From positions 1 to 41,346 of the forward strand of contig JALHQU010000038.1 in the NCBI GenBank assembly GCA_022841795.1: a stretch of DNA of 41,346 bases. Direction: 5' to 3'. The stretch is from Fimbriiglobus sp. GTDB lineage: Bacteria > Planctomycetota > Planctomycetia > Gemmatales > Gemmataceae. Made by a program: the position numbers and the translations under genes. Shown one piece after another: positions 22,804 to 31,305 of the stretch. Positions within the stretch are counted from its first letter, which is position 1; every line of letters begins with the position of its first letter. Under the pieces are notes generated by a model that saw only the letters and a list, made by a program, of their open reading frames with translations, was not told where the DNA came from and searched no databases.

Positions 22804-23700
22804 TCAGGTCGAGTACACCCATTTTCCGATCAGCACCGCCGGCAGCAACAGCAACCCGATGAGAAGCCCCGGCAGGCCGACGAACGCCGTCGCGAGGATG
22901 GCGTCCAGCACGATCAGCCCGAGGATGCACCGCTTCACCGCCCGCTGCACGGTCCGCGGCGTCGGCTGCTGGACCGCCGCGACGACAGGGAAGCCGATCA
23001 CGACCGCGAACCCGGCGAGCAGGTACGGGAAGTAGAACGGTGCTTGCTGGGACTCGAACTGAGCCGGGATCGTCGCCCCGAGCAGCACCGCCGCCGCCAT
23101 CACCCCAGCCGCCGCGATCAACTGCCAGCGTTGGCTGGTGCCCTCCTCGGTGCGGGCGAACCACGTCACCCCGGCGATGTACAGGCCGACCACCCCGGCG
23201 AGGTGATACGGCAGCGGGGTGTCGAACTCGACCCCGCCGAGCGACAGCCCGAGCAGCACGTTCAGGAACCGGCACCCGCCCATGCCGATCGGTCCCACCC
23301 AGTAGTGCTTCAGCAGCCCGTCGTACAGCAGGATCAGGAGGGCGAGTGCGCCGGCGATGGCCAAGGGTGTCCGGTTTGATTCGACCGCGACACCGGCGAT
23401 TCCGACCCCGACCGCAAGCAGAACACCGCCGACGACGGCCGCGGTTGCGGGGCGAATCCGACCGGACGGGATCGGCCGGCTCGGACGGGTCTTCGCGTCC
23501 TCGTGCCGGTCGAAGAAGTCGTTCCATGCCATCCCCGCCAGGTACAGGCACCCGGAGGCGAGGAGCATGAGGGCGAACACGCCGGGGCGAGTGGTGATAT
23601 ACCCGACCGCACACGCCGCGAGGCAGATGTCGGCGAACGCGGTGAACACGTTCGGCAGGCGGAGCAGTTGGGCGAAAGCGAGCAGACGAGCGGAAGCCAT
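22804..23700 (-). CDS. UbiA family prenyltransferase
   Basis: The 298-residue polytopic inner-membrane protein has the UbiA aspartate motif N60-D-F-F-D64-R-H-E-D68 followed by 'KTRPSRPIPSGR'. A second region 'LLYDGLLKHYWVGP' matches the DxxxK-type motif. About eight hydrophobic helices are visible. UbiA enzymes transfer polyprenyl groups to aromatic acceptors or sugars. The 'GMGGCRFLNVLLGLSL' segment recalls the EboC/related branch seen in lineage-specific clusters, but no Ebo partner lies here. No convincing Shine-Dalgarno precedes the ATG at 23700. Acceptor unknown. Confidence 0.85.
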   Translation of the reverse strand: MASARLLAFAQLLRLPNVFTAFADICLAACAVGYITTRPGVFALMLLASGCLYLAGMAWNDFFDRHEDAKTRPSRPIPSGRIRPATAAVVGGVLLAVGVGIAGVAVESNRTPLAIAGALALLILLYDGLLKHYWVGPIGMGGCRFLNVLLGLSLGGVEFDTPLPYHLAGVVGLYIAGVTWFARTEEGTSQRWQLIAAAGVMAAAVLLGATIPAQFESQQAPFYFPYLLAGFAVVIGFPVVAAVQQPTPRTVQRAVKRCILGLIVLDAILATAFVGLPGLLIGLLLLPAVLIGKWVYST

Positions 23701-23748
23701 GAGGGAAGAGTTTACGGGAATAACCGACGTCCGCCCGAGGTTGTGGGG

Positions 23749-24342
23749 TCAGGTGAGGTCTTGTTCCACCGTAGCCCACGGCACCTCGTTCTTCTCGGCC
23801 AGTTCCCGCAGCACTCGGCAGAAACGGTTGATCTTGACCACCAGCTCGTCATTGAATGCCACCTTCTCCCCCACCCTCAGGTGAAGCTCGACGCGGCGGT
23901 CCTTGTACGTCGGCATAGCCCGGTTCGCCAACTCGCTCGTGAACAGCCGGTGCCGGTCGAGGATGATCGTCTCCGCCACGGCGCGGATTTCACGCCACGG
24001 GTATTCGTTGTGGACCCGACCTCGCAACACGCGAACCCCGCCTTCGCACAGTTCCACCCGGTGCGCGCCGATCCATCGAGCGTACACAAGGACGCCGACA
24101 CCGCCGGCGAGCATGAACAGTCCGAATGTGGATGCGATGAGCGCTTTACCTGGAGTTCCGTTCGCTTGTTGTTCGGTGGCAAAAAGGGCCTCCCACAGAA
24201 AGTAGCCGACCCACGCCGCGCCGCCCGCGAGGAGCATCAAGCCGATCACCCACCCGCCGACGACCTGGCTGATGTCCGAGTAAAACCGCTCGACCGCTTT
24301 GCCGAGTCGATCTTTGGGTCCGGTCGGTTGCGGCTGACTCAC
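23749..24342 (-). CDS. Uncharacterised two-TM membrane protein with cytoplasmic PH-like region
   Basis: The 197-residue product has two strong hydrophobic helices (about 27-50 and 68-88). A soluble, beta-rich part follows with the pattern 'VELCEGGVRVLRGRVHNEYPWREIRAV'. This resembles small bacterial membrane proteins that read out a fold similar to DUF6585/PH domains; I do not recognise a firm family. It follows the DUF58 gene on the same strand after 37 bases and could be part of that transcript, or stand alone. Confidence 0.65.
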   Translation of the reverse strand: MSQPQPTGPKDRLGKAVERFYSDISQVVGGWVIGLMLLAGGAAWVGYFLWEALFATEQQANGTPGKALIASTFGLFMLAGGVGVLVYARWIGAHRVELCEGGVRVLRGRVHNEYPWREIRAVAETIILDRHRLFTSELANRAMPTYKDRRVELHLRVGEKVAFNDELVVKINRFCRVLRELAEKNEVPWATVEQDLT

Positions 24343-24379
24343 GGCGTATCCCCGAATGATGTTGGCGGCTCGCGTTCCC

Positions 24380-25753
24380 TCACGCCAGCTCCACCGCGAA
24401 GTTGTAGCTGCTCGCCCCGGCCTGCGTCTTTTCGCCCAGGCGGATCAACTCCTCCTCCGTCTGCACGAACCGCACGTCGCGGACGCCCTCGGCCATCAGC
24501 CGCCCGGCGGCGATCGGCTTGTCGTCGTCGCTCACCGACACCAGCACCACCGACACGGCGAACCCCTGCTTCCGCAGTTGCCCGAGCGCCACCGACGTTT
24601 CCACCGGCACCGCCGGCAGCACGGCGATCACGGTGGCGTCCTTCGGCAGCCGCGGGGCCACCTCGACCACCAACCGCGAGAACGTCATCCCGTCGGTCAA
24701 CTCCAGTCGGGCGAGCGTTTCGCGGATCTGCTGGAACTGGTCGAACCCGCGGCGGGTGTTCACCGCCACCGGCCGCAGGCGGTTGGTCTGGTCGAGCGAC
24801 TCGTAGTTGGCGCGGGCGTCGTGCCGGGTGGTGAACCCCTCGTCCGGCTGGTCGATCTTCTCGCTCGCCTCCTCCTTGATCCGCTCGGCGGCGTCCCGGC
24901 CGTTACTGAACACCCCGACCTGTTGGTTCAACAGCGACACCGCGTAGGCGAGCGAACACGCGGTGGTGACGGCCAGGTCGGAGCGGTACGGCTCGCGGTT
25001 CTTGTCGTACCCGAGTTCGTGAAAATCGACGAGGATCGACGCGCCGGCCAGCGAGGTCGGCTCGAACACCCGGCAGTGCAGCTCGCCGGTGCGGGCGGTC
25101 ATCTTCCAGTGAACCCGCTGGAGCGGGTCGCCCATCTGGTACGGCCGCACGCCGGCGGTGCGGGTCGGGTCCTCGAACAGCCGGTTCGCCAGCCGCACCT
25201 CGCCGATCGGCCGCTCGGATGCGAACTGGTACTTGGCCAGCGGCAGGATCTTCGGCAGCACCAGCACGAACCCGGGGTCGGTGAGGATGCGGTGCCGGCG
25301 GTGCAGGCCGAACACGTCTCCGGTCTCGGCGAACACCGGGCCGATCTGGTAGTACCCGCGGGCGTTGAACGTGATCTTGTACTTCACCGTCTTCGTCTTG
25401 CCGGTCGGCACGTACAACACGGCGATGCGGCGGCCCTTGATGGACATCCGCGCCGGCCGCTGCTGGAACACGTACTCGGGCAGCATGTCCTCGATCAACA
25501 TCCAGCCGATCGGGATGGTGCCGGTGTTCGTCAGCGTCACCACCACCTCGACCGTGTCGCCCACCTCCCGCTGGCCGTCCGGCACCTCCCGCGTGGCCTC
25601 GACGTGGGTGATCCACGACTTCGCCAGGTACCGGCTGAGCAGCAACACCCCGAGGCAGACGTACCCGGCGAACGCCACCAGCCCGGCCTTGAGCGCGAGC
25701 GCCAGGCCGATCAGGGCGACGAGGACGACCAGCCACCGCCAGAACGATTTCAT
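24380..25753 (-). CDS. DUF58 domain membrane protein
   Basis: The 457-residue protein has two N-terminal membrane helices (about 5-42). A beta-sandwich-like region follows ('VVVTLTNTGTIPIGWMLIED'), then the DUF58 core 'RPYQMGDPLQRVHWKMTAR' and 'SILVDF', a von Willebrand A-like module. DUF58 proteins are regularly encoded beside moxR ATPases, as here (28545-29522, same strand), and are thought to be MoxR partners in envelope or enzyme maturation. Between them sit an ABC ATPase and a permease, an arrangement that suggests the four act together. A strong hairpin (25765-25829) lies between this gene and the permease. Confidence 0.88.
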   Translation of the reverse strand: MKSFWRWLVVLVALIGLALALKAGLVAFAGYVCLGVLLLSRYLAKSWITHVEATREVPDGQREVGDTVEVVVTLTNTGTIPIGWMLIEDMLPEYVFQQRPARMSIKGRRIAVLYVPTGKTKTVKYKITFNARGYYQIGPVFAETGDVFGLHRRHRILTDPGFVLVLPKILPLAKYQFASERPIGEVRLANRLFEDPTRTAGVRPYQMGDPLQRVHWKMTARTGELHCRVFEPTSLAGASILVDFHELGYDKNREPYRSDLAVTTACSLAYAVSLLNQQVGVFSNGRDAAERIKEEASEKIDQPDEGFTTRHDARANYESLDQTNRLRPVAVNTRRGFDQFQQIRETLARLELTDGMTFSRLVVEVAPRLPKDATVIAVLPAVPVETSVALGQLRKQGFAVSVVLVSVSDDDKPIAAGRLMAEGVRDVRFVQTEEELIRLGEKTQAGASSYNFAVELA

Positions 25754-25764
25754 CCGTCACTCCC

Positions 25765-25829
25765 AGTGTGGTCCGCACACGCCGTGTGCGGCTCTATTCA
25801 GACCGCACACGGCGTGTGCGGACCACACT
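25765..25829. repeat. Perfect 27-bp hairpin, family B
   Basis: Arms 25765-25791 and 25803-25829 are exact complements around an 11-base loop, with core CACACGCCGTGTG. It is related to elements at 2595, 3655 and 10531. It lies in the 80-base gap between permease and DUF58 genes. Confidence 0.9.
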
Positions 25830-25833
25830 CCCA

Positions 25834-27636
25834 TCACTCCACCTTCGACGTGACCACCAGCAGGATGTCTTTCTCCCGGCGGGTCAGCCACTCGCCCTGG
25901 GCAGTCAGGCTCCGGCGGTACACGACCGTCACCGCCGTCAGCAGGCCGAAAGACAGCACCACCCCGATCGGCAGCCACGGGATTTGGGTGATCTCTTGGG
26001 TCAGCACTTCGATGCCGAGCGGCAGCAGCACCAGTCCGACACCGAACGGGTACACCATCATGAACCCGAACTGCCACAGCACCGGGGCCAGCTTCACGTT
26101 CGTCGGCTGCATCGCCCCGGCGGCCAGCGGCATCGGCGCGACGATGGACAGGAAGTTCATCATCAGGCAGTACAGCAGGTACAGCGAGACTAACTGGGCG
26201 ATCACCATCGGGTAGTGGTCCGGACGCATCGGCAGAACGATCCCGACCAGCATTGCCAACACCACGCCGATGCCGAGCAGGATGGGGGCGAGAGCCAGGT
26301 TCTTCCCGAGCAACAGATCCCGCTGCGACAGCGGGGCCAGCACGAACGCCCGGAACCCGGCCCGGTCGTACCCGAACTGGTTGCCCGCCACCTGTACGCC
26401 GGTGAGCAGCACCATCGCCGAAAGCCCGATGGCGATGAGCGGGCGGACGGGTTGCGGAATGTCTTTGGCGAACGCGATCAGCAGCCCGCCTAGAACGACG
26501 GCCAGGATCACCGGCACCAGCATGAGCATTTTCGTCTCGGGCGCCCGCAGCAGCCCGCGGAGGGAGCTGACCGCCACCGCCGCCGCGTGTTCCGACACCC
26601 GCGGCAGCTGCCACTCCACCATCGTCGGCTTGTCGATCGGCAGCGGCGCCACCTGCTTCGGTGCTTTCGCCGACCCGCCGGTGGCGAACTGGCCGGTGTG
26701 GTACTTCACCGTCGTCCGGTACGCCCGGTACAGGCACCCACCGCCGACGGCCACAAACCCGAGCGTGCCGAGCAGGGTGGAAAGCACCCCGCCCTCGGAC
26801 AGCGACGCCAGCCCGTTCGGCAACCACCCCGGCGGGATGACCGCGTTCAGCAGCCACGCGGTGTCGCTCACCTGCTCCCACGTTTTCCGGTCGTGTTCCT
26901 TCTTGATTTCCGCGTAAGGTGGGGCCAGCGGGCGGGTCGGCGGCGTCTCGCCCGGCTTCGTCGAGATCGGTTCTGGTGGCGGCAGCACGACCGACGGGGG
27001 CGTGGTGGTCTTCCACGGGCGGAGGATGTTGATCAGGTTCGGCGTCTGGGCGACCAGGATGACCCCGAAGGTGACGAACACCACGATCGTCCGCCGCCGC
27101 CGCGGGTTGGACATGAGCACCGCCAGCCACCCCTGGAACTGGTACGTCAGGGCGGTGACGGCGAACACGAACGCGGCCAGCAGCACGAACCCGAGCAGCA
27201 TGACCGGGCCGACGGCGAACAACTGCCCGACCAGCAGCCCGCCGGCCGCCGCCACGAACAGCAGCAGGGTCATGCTGGAAAGCGAACTCAGGTAGTTGAT
27301 GACGAACACACCGGACGGGGACACCGGCAGGTGCAGGAACCTGTCCAGGGTGAGCGGGTCGCTCCGCTGGATGTCGGTGAGCAGGCCGATCATCCACATG
27401 AACAGGAACGCCACCACCACCCCGTCCCACACGAGCAGGCGGGCGGCGGCGTCGGCCTTTGGCATGGCGATCAGGCCGGCGAAGAACCCGCCGACGAGCA
27501 GGCCGACGGCGGCCATCACCGCCATGCCAACCAGCAGGGCCAGAATGATCTGGTTGGCGATCCCGCCCCGCCGCAACTGGTTCACCCGGATGCGGGAGCG
27601 GAGCCAGACGAACGTGGCGAAGTGGCGGGTGTTCAC
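25834..27636 (-). CDS. ABC-type exporter permease subunit
   Basis: The 600-residue protein carries roughly a dozen hydrophobic segments separated by a long soluble insertion (about 190-300). It resembles large two-half ABC-2/exporter permeases. The GTG at 27636 is preferred over the upstream ATG at 27660 because GTGA overlaps the ATPase stop codon by 4 bases, a classic coupling signal. The ATPase gene at 27633-28406 directly precedes it, so the pair forms one transporter. The substrate is unknown. Position between moxR and DUF58 genes hints at an envelope-related role. Confidence 0.82.
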   Translation of the reverse strand: MNTRHFATFVWLRSRIRVNQLRRGGIANQIILALLVGMAVMAAVGLLVGGFFAGLIAMPKADAAARLLVWDGVVVAFLFMWMIGLLTDIQRSDPLTLDRFLHLPVSPSGVFVINYLSSLSSMTLLLFVAAAGGLLVGQLFAVGPVMLLGFVLLAAFVFAVTALTYQFQGWLAVLMSNPRRRRTIVVFVTFGVILVAQTPNLINILRPWKTTTPPSVVLPPPEPISTKPGETPPTRPLAPPYAEIKKEHDRKTWEQVSDTAWLLNAVIPPGWLPNGLASLSEGGVLSTLLGTLGFVAVGGGCLYRAYRTTVKYHTGQFATGGSAKAPKQVAPLPIDKPTMVEWQLPRVSEHAAAVAVSSLRGLLRAPETKMLMLVPVILAVVLGGLLIAFAKDIPQPVRPLIAIGLSAMVLLTGVQVAGNQFGYDRAGFRAFVLAPLSQRDLLLGKNLALAPILLGIGVVLAMLVGIVLPMRPDHYPMVIAQLVSLYLLYCLMMNFLSIVAPMPLAAGAMQPTNVKLAPVLWQFGFMMVYPFGVGLVLLPLGIEVLTQEITQIPWLPIGVVLSFGLLTAVTVVYRRSLTAQGEWLTRREKDILLVVTSKVE

Positions 27637-28406
27637 GACGACGCCCCCCCTTCCAGCCAACTGATCTTCGGGGCCACCTCGCCGTCCGCCCCGGCTGTCT
27701 TCAGAAAGCGGTCTTCGAGCGTGCCGGCGGCGCGGATGTCGGCCATCGCCGCCTGCTCGACCAGCTTGCCCTTCACGATGATGCCGACGTGCGTGCAGAG
27801 CTTCTCCACGATCTCCAAGACGTGCGAGGTGAGGAACACGGTGGACCCGCGGGCGACGAAATTGGCGAGCAGGTCGCGGATCACCCGCGACGTGACCGCG
27901 TCCACCCCCTCGAACGGCTCGTCCAGGAACAGCAGGTCCGGGTTGGGCAGCAAAGCCGCCGCCAGCGCCAGCTTCTTCCGCATCCCGTGGGAGTACTCCA
28001 GCGTCAGCTTGGTGTGCTCGGTGTGCAGGTCGAGTAGCGTGAGCAGTTCCTCCGCCCGCTGGCGGATCACCTCCCGCTCCATCAGGTGCATGCGGCCGAT
28101 GAACGTCAGGTACTCGCGGGCGGTCAGGTTGTCGAACAGCGCCAGGTTCTCGGGGATGACGCCGATGTGTCGCTTGGCGTCCAGCGATTCGGCCGCGTCC
28201 AGCATATCCCGGTCCAGCACGCGAACCCGACCGTCCGACGGGGCGAGTAGCCCGGTGAGCATCTTGATGGTGGTGGACTTGCCCGCCCCGTTCGGCCCGA
28301 GGAACCCGTAGAACGTCCCCCGCTCCACCCGCAGGTCGATGCCGTCCACGGCGGTCATGTCGCCGAACCGCCGGGTCAGGGTCTCGGTCTCGATGGCCGC
28401 GGGCAT
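27633..28406 (-). CDS. ABC transporter ATP-binding protein
   Basis: The 257-residue cytosolic ATPase shows Walker A 'GPNGAGKST' (residues 37-45), a Q-loop-like 'IGVIPENLALFDNL', a degenerate signature 'YSHGMRKKLALA', Walker B 'LLFLDEPFEGVD', and the H-loop 'VFLTSH'. It belongs to the exporter/gliding-type subfamily with C-terminal extension. It is translationally coupled to the permease through a 4-base overlap. Drives export or membrane extrusion; cargo unknown. Confidence 0.92.
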   Translation of the reverse strand: MPAAIETETLTRRFGDMTAVDGIDLRVERGTFYGFLGPNGAGKSTTIKMLTGLLAPSDGRVRVLDRDMLDAAESLDAKRHIGVIPENLALFDNLTAREYLTFIGRMHLMEREVIRQRAEELLTLLDLHTEHTKLTLEYSHGMRKKLALAAALLPNPDLLFLDEPFEGVDAVTSRVIRDLLANFVARGSTVFLTSHVLEIVEKLCTHVGIIVKGKLVEQAAMADIRAAGTLEDRFLKTAGADGEVAPKISWLEGGASS

Positions 28407-28428
28407 GGGGCGAACTCCACGTTCATAG

Positions 28429-28535
28429 GCCCCGGTCTCACGACCGGGGCTACGTTATGCCGCCCGCTCCGCGGGCTGAGAACCCAAGCCCCCGAAGGGG
28501 GCGACATACCGAAGCCCCGGTCGTGAGACCGGGGC
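28429..28535. repeat. Cluster of four hairpins between moxR and the ABC ATPase
   Basis: GCCCCGGTC/GACCGGGGC hairpins occur at 28429-28450 and, as inverted copies of each other, at 28514-28535. Between them lie GCCCGC/GCGGGC and GCCCCC/GGGGGC hairpins. The two outer copies can also pair with each other over more than 20 bases. The array fills most of the 138-base gap. Confidence 0.85.
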
Positions 28536-28544
28536 TGGGAACGG

Positions 28545-29522
28545 TCACTTGAAGTAATCCACCGACCGGCCGATCTCGCGGTCCACCACCGGCACGCGGG
28601 CGTCGCCGACGATCTCGTTCACCACGCTCGCCGGCGTCTTCTTCCGCAGCCGGCTCTCCGGCCGCAGGATGAGCCGGTGCGCGAGCACCGATTGGGCCAT
28701 TCGCTTCACGTCGTCCGGGATGACGAAATCCCGCCCGGACACCGCCGCCAGCGCCTGGCCGGTGCGGAACAGGGCGATGCTCGCTCGCGGGCTGCCGCCG
28801 AGCAGCACGTCCTCGTGCTCGCGGCTGTTGTGGACGATCTCCAGCACGTACCGCTTGATCTTGTCGTCCACGTGCACGCTGCGGATGGCCTCCTGGCAGT
28901 TCACCACCTCGGCCGCACTCACCACCGGGTTGAGGTCGTCGATCGGGTGCCCGTGCTGGAGCCTGGTGAGCATCTTCGCCTCCTCCTCGAAGCTCGGGTA
29001 CCCGAGCGACAGACGGATGAGGAAGCGGTCGAGCTGGGCCTCCGGTAGCGGGAACGTGCCCTCCTGGTCCACCGGGTTCTGCGTGGCGATCACCAGGAAC
29101 GGGGCCTTCAGCTCGTAGGTCTTGCCGTCCACACTCACCCGCCGCTCGGCCATCGCCTCCAGCAGCGCCGCCTGCGTCCGCGGGGTGGCCCGGTTGATCT
29201 CGTCGGTCAGCAGCGTTTGGGCGAACACCGGCCCGGGGCGGAACTCGAACTCGGCCGTCTTCTGGTTGAACACGCTCACCCCGGTCACGTCCGTCGGCAG
29301 CAGGTCCGGGGTGCATTGCAATCGCTTGAAACTACAGCCCACACTTTTGGCCAGGGCCCGCGCGAACATGGTCTTGGCCACGCCGGGCACGTCTTCGAGC
29401 AGGATGTGGCCTTCACACAGGTAGGCGGACAGGGCGAGGGCGAGTTGCGGGCGCTTGCCGATAATCACCTTTTCCATGTTGGCCACGAGCTTCGCGGCCG
29501 TGCCCGCCACGTCGATTTCCAT
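28545..29522 (-). CDS. MoxR family AAA+ ATPase
   Basis: The 325-residue ATPase starts at the ATG at 29522 (MEIDVAGTAAKL). Its Walker A region is the MoxR form 'GHILLEDVPGVAKTMFARA', with 'LLTDEINRA' as Walker B and sensor 1 'IATQNP'. The C-terminal lid carries 'GGSPRASIAL' and 'VIPDDVKRMA', both typical. MoxR proteins act as chaperone-like ATPases with DUF58/VWA partners in maturation of enzymes or envelope systems; the DUF58 partner is 3 kb downstream on the same strand. The frame is open far upstream (to 31640), but that portion is antisense to other genes and not part of this protein. Confidence 0.93.
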   Translation of the reverse strand: MEIDVAGTAAKLVANMEKVIIGKRPQLALALSAYLCEGHILLEDVPGVAKTMFARALAKSVGCSFKRLQCTPDLLPTDVTGVSVFNQKTAEFEFRPGPVFAQTLLTDEINRATPRTQAALLEAMAERRVSVDGKTYELKAPFLVIATQNPVDQEGTFPLPEAQLDRFLIRLSLGYPSFEEEAKMLTRLQHGHPIDDLNPVVSAAEVVNCQEAIRSVHVDDKIKRYVLEIVHNSREHEDVLLGGSPRASIALFRTGQALAAVSGRDFVIPDDVKRMAQSVLAHRLILRPESRLRKKTPASVVNEIVGDARVPVVDREIGRSVDYFK

Positions 29523-29642
29523 GCCCGCCTCAATGCCGGATGGGTCGGTTGACCCAGACAGGATACCGATCGGATCGGGGGAAGCGTGAGGAAATCGGCC
29601 GGTCCGTGCTTTAAGATAGCTGCACCACCCGGAGCCTGATTC

Positions 29643-30998
29643 ATGCCCGTGCCCCGTTGGTTCGCGGCCATCGCCTTGCTCGCCGCCTGCGTCGGTTGCT
29701 CCCGCGAGCCGGCGGCGCCGGTGGCCGCCACCCCCGCCCTGCCCACCCCCGCCGACGCGGTAACTGTCGCCGTCACCAGCCCGAAGAAGCAGTCGCTGGC
29801 CTGGACGATCGACCAGCCGGGGTCGGTGCAGGCGTTCGAGGTGACGCCGGTGGTGGCGAAGCTGTCCGGGTATGTGTCGAAGGTCCACGTCGATCTGGGT
29901 GACGTGGTGAAGGGGCCGGCGGGCGACAAGCCCGGCACGCTGCTGGCCGAAGTGTCCATCCCCGAGCTGGTGCAGGAGGCGGAGCAGAAGGCGGCGCTGG
30001 TGAACCAGGCGAAGGCGGAGGCGGAACTGGCGCGGCAGGGGGCGGAGGTGGCCGGAGAGCAGATCAAGGCGGCGGAGGCGATGGTGCAGGAAGCGGTGGC
30101 CGCCCGCGGGCGGGTGTTGGCCGACATGGAGCGGTGGGAGTCCGAACTGAAGCGGATGGAAGGGCTGTCCGGGGTCATCGACTCGCAAACGCTGTCCGAG
30201 ACCCGGAAGCAGTACAAAACGGCCACCGCCGCCCGCGGCGAGGTGGAGGCGAAGATCGCGTCGGCCGAGGCGGCGGGCCGGGAGGCGAAGGCGAAGAAGG
30301 GGCGGGCGGACGCGGACGTGAAGGCGGCCGACGCGCGGGTGAAGGTGGCCGACGCCGAGGCCGGCCGGGTGAAGGCGCTGCTGGGCTACACGCAGATTCG
30401 CGCCCCGTTCGACGGTGTGGTGACGGCCCGGCACGTCCACACCGGACACTTCCTGCCGCTGACCAGCGGGAAGCCCGAGCCGCTGTTCGTGCTCGCCCGG
30501 CTGGACACCGTCCGCGTGTTCGCCGAGATCCCCGAATCCGTGTCGGCCGCGGCGGGGGTCGGGGCGAAGGTGACGGTGCGAATCCCGGCTCTGGGCAACC
30601 GCGAGGTGTCCGCTACAGTCACGCGGACGAGCGGCGTGCTGTCGAACGACTCGCGGACGCTGCGGGTGGAGATCGACGTGCCGAACGCGGACGGGTCGAT
30701 CAAGCCCGGCCTGTTCGCCCACGTCCGCATCGCCGCCGGGTCGGAGAACGCGTTCGTCCTGCCGGCCGCGGCGGTGCTGTTCGCCGACGAGACCGCGTAC
30801 TGCTTCGCCGTGACGGACGGCAAGGCGGTGAAGCTGCGGGTGCAGACCGGGCGGACGAGCGGCGGGAACGTCGAGGTGTTCGGCACTCGGAAGGCCGACG
30901 CCGCCACCGGCCCGTGGGCGCCGATCGGCGGCAGCGAACAGGTGGTGGTGGGCAACCTGGGCGCCCTGGCGGACGGCCAAGCGGTGGCAGTGAAGTGA
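29643..30998 (+). CDS. HlyD/RND-type periplasmic adaptor lipoprotein
   Basis: The 451-residue product has a lipoprotein signal with lipobox L-A-A-C16. It then shows a barrel-sandwich lipoyl half ('KLSGYVSKVHVDLGDVV'), a long alanine/glutamate-rich coiled-coil hairpin (about 105-240), the second lipoyl half ('IRAPFDGVVTARHVHTGHFL'), and a beta-barrel domain ('RVFAEIPES'). This is the domain order of membrane-fusion proteins that link inner-membrane pumps to outer-membrane channels. GGAG lies 8 bases upstream of the ATG. No RND, MFS or ABC pump follows, which is unusual; the partner must be encoded elsewhere or upstream of the divergent moxR cluster. Confidence 0.88.
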   Translation: MPVPRWFAAIALLAACVGCSREPAAPVAATPALPTPADAVTVAVTSPKKQSLAWTIDQPGSVQAFEVTPVVAKLSGYVSKVHVDLGDVVKGPAGDKPGTLLAEVSIPELVQEAEQKAALVNQAKAEAELARQGAEVAGEQIKAAEAMVQEAVAARGRVLADMERWESELKRMEGLSGVIDSQTLSETRKQYKTATAARGEVEAKIASAEAAGREAKAKKGRADADVKAADARVKVADAEAGRVKALLGYTQIRAPFDGVVTARHVHTGHFLPLTSGKPEPLFVLARLDTVRVFAEIPESVSAAAGVGAKVTVRIPALGNREVSATVTRTSGVLSNDSRTLRVEIDVPNADGSIKPGLFAHVRIAAGSENAFVLPAAAVLFADETAYCFAVTDGKAVKLRVQTGRTSGGNVEVFGTRKADAATGPWAPIGGSEQVVVGNLGALADGQAVAVK

Positions 30999-31137
30999 TT
31001 TGGCGAACCCCGACCGCCAGGTCGGTGGGTGCGTTCCAGTGGGGCAAGTTTCCAACTTGCCATCAGAGGCAAGATGCAATCTTGCCCCACTCGGCTGGCT
31101 CGCACCCACGGCCCTCGCGGGCCGGGTTCGCCGAAGA
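30999..31137. repeat. Nested composite repeat, family E copy 1
   Basis: The outer parts (GGCGAACCCCGACCGCC...GGTGGGTGCG and CGCACCCACGGCC...GGGTTCGCC) form an imperfect long inverted repeat. A matching outer element occurs at 39551-39632. Inside this copy sits GTGGGGCAAG (31039-31048) paired with CTTGCCCCAC (31081-31090), with two further GGCAAG/CTTGCC pairs between. The repeat follows the adaptor stop directly. The rest of the gap (31138-31305) holds only a small TTCCCC/GGGGAA hairpin near 31178-31200 and a ribosome site. Confidence 0.75.
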
Positions 31138-31305
31138 ACCGCGGTTTCATTCTTGACCCCAAATGGCCATTCCCCTTCGCATTTCCCCCAGCCTGGGGAA
31201 TTTGTTCCACCCGTGCCGGTTGTCCGGAAAAGTTGGAGCGGCGTTTTCCCCATCGCCGATGGATTCGGTGATCGGGATACTTCGTTCCGGGTACGGAGGC
31301 GTGCG

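Noticed and set aside
23749-24342. Possible MoxR-cluster VWA or transglutaminase partner
   Set aside because: No VWA MIDAS or Cys-His-Asp transglutaminase motif is visible; it is only a two-helix membrane protein.
31139-31305. Sigma-54 promoter upstream of the export lipoprotein
   Set aside because: A TGG...TTCGC pair is present near 31161 but GG and GC are two bases too far apart for a -24/-12 promoter.
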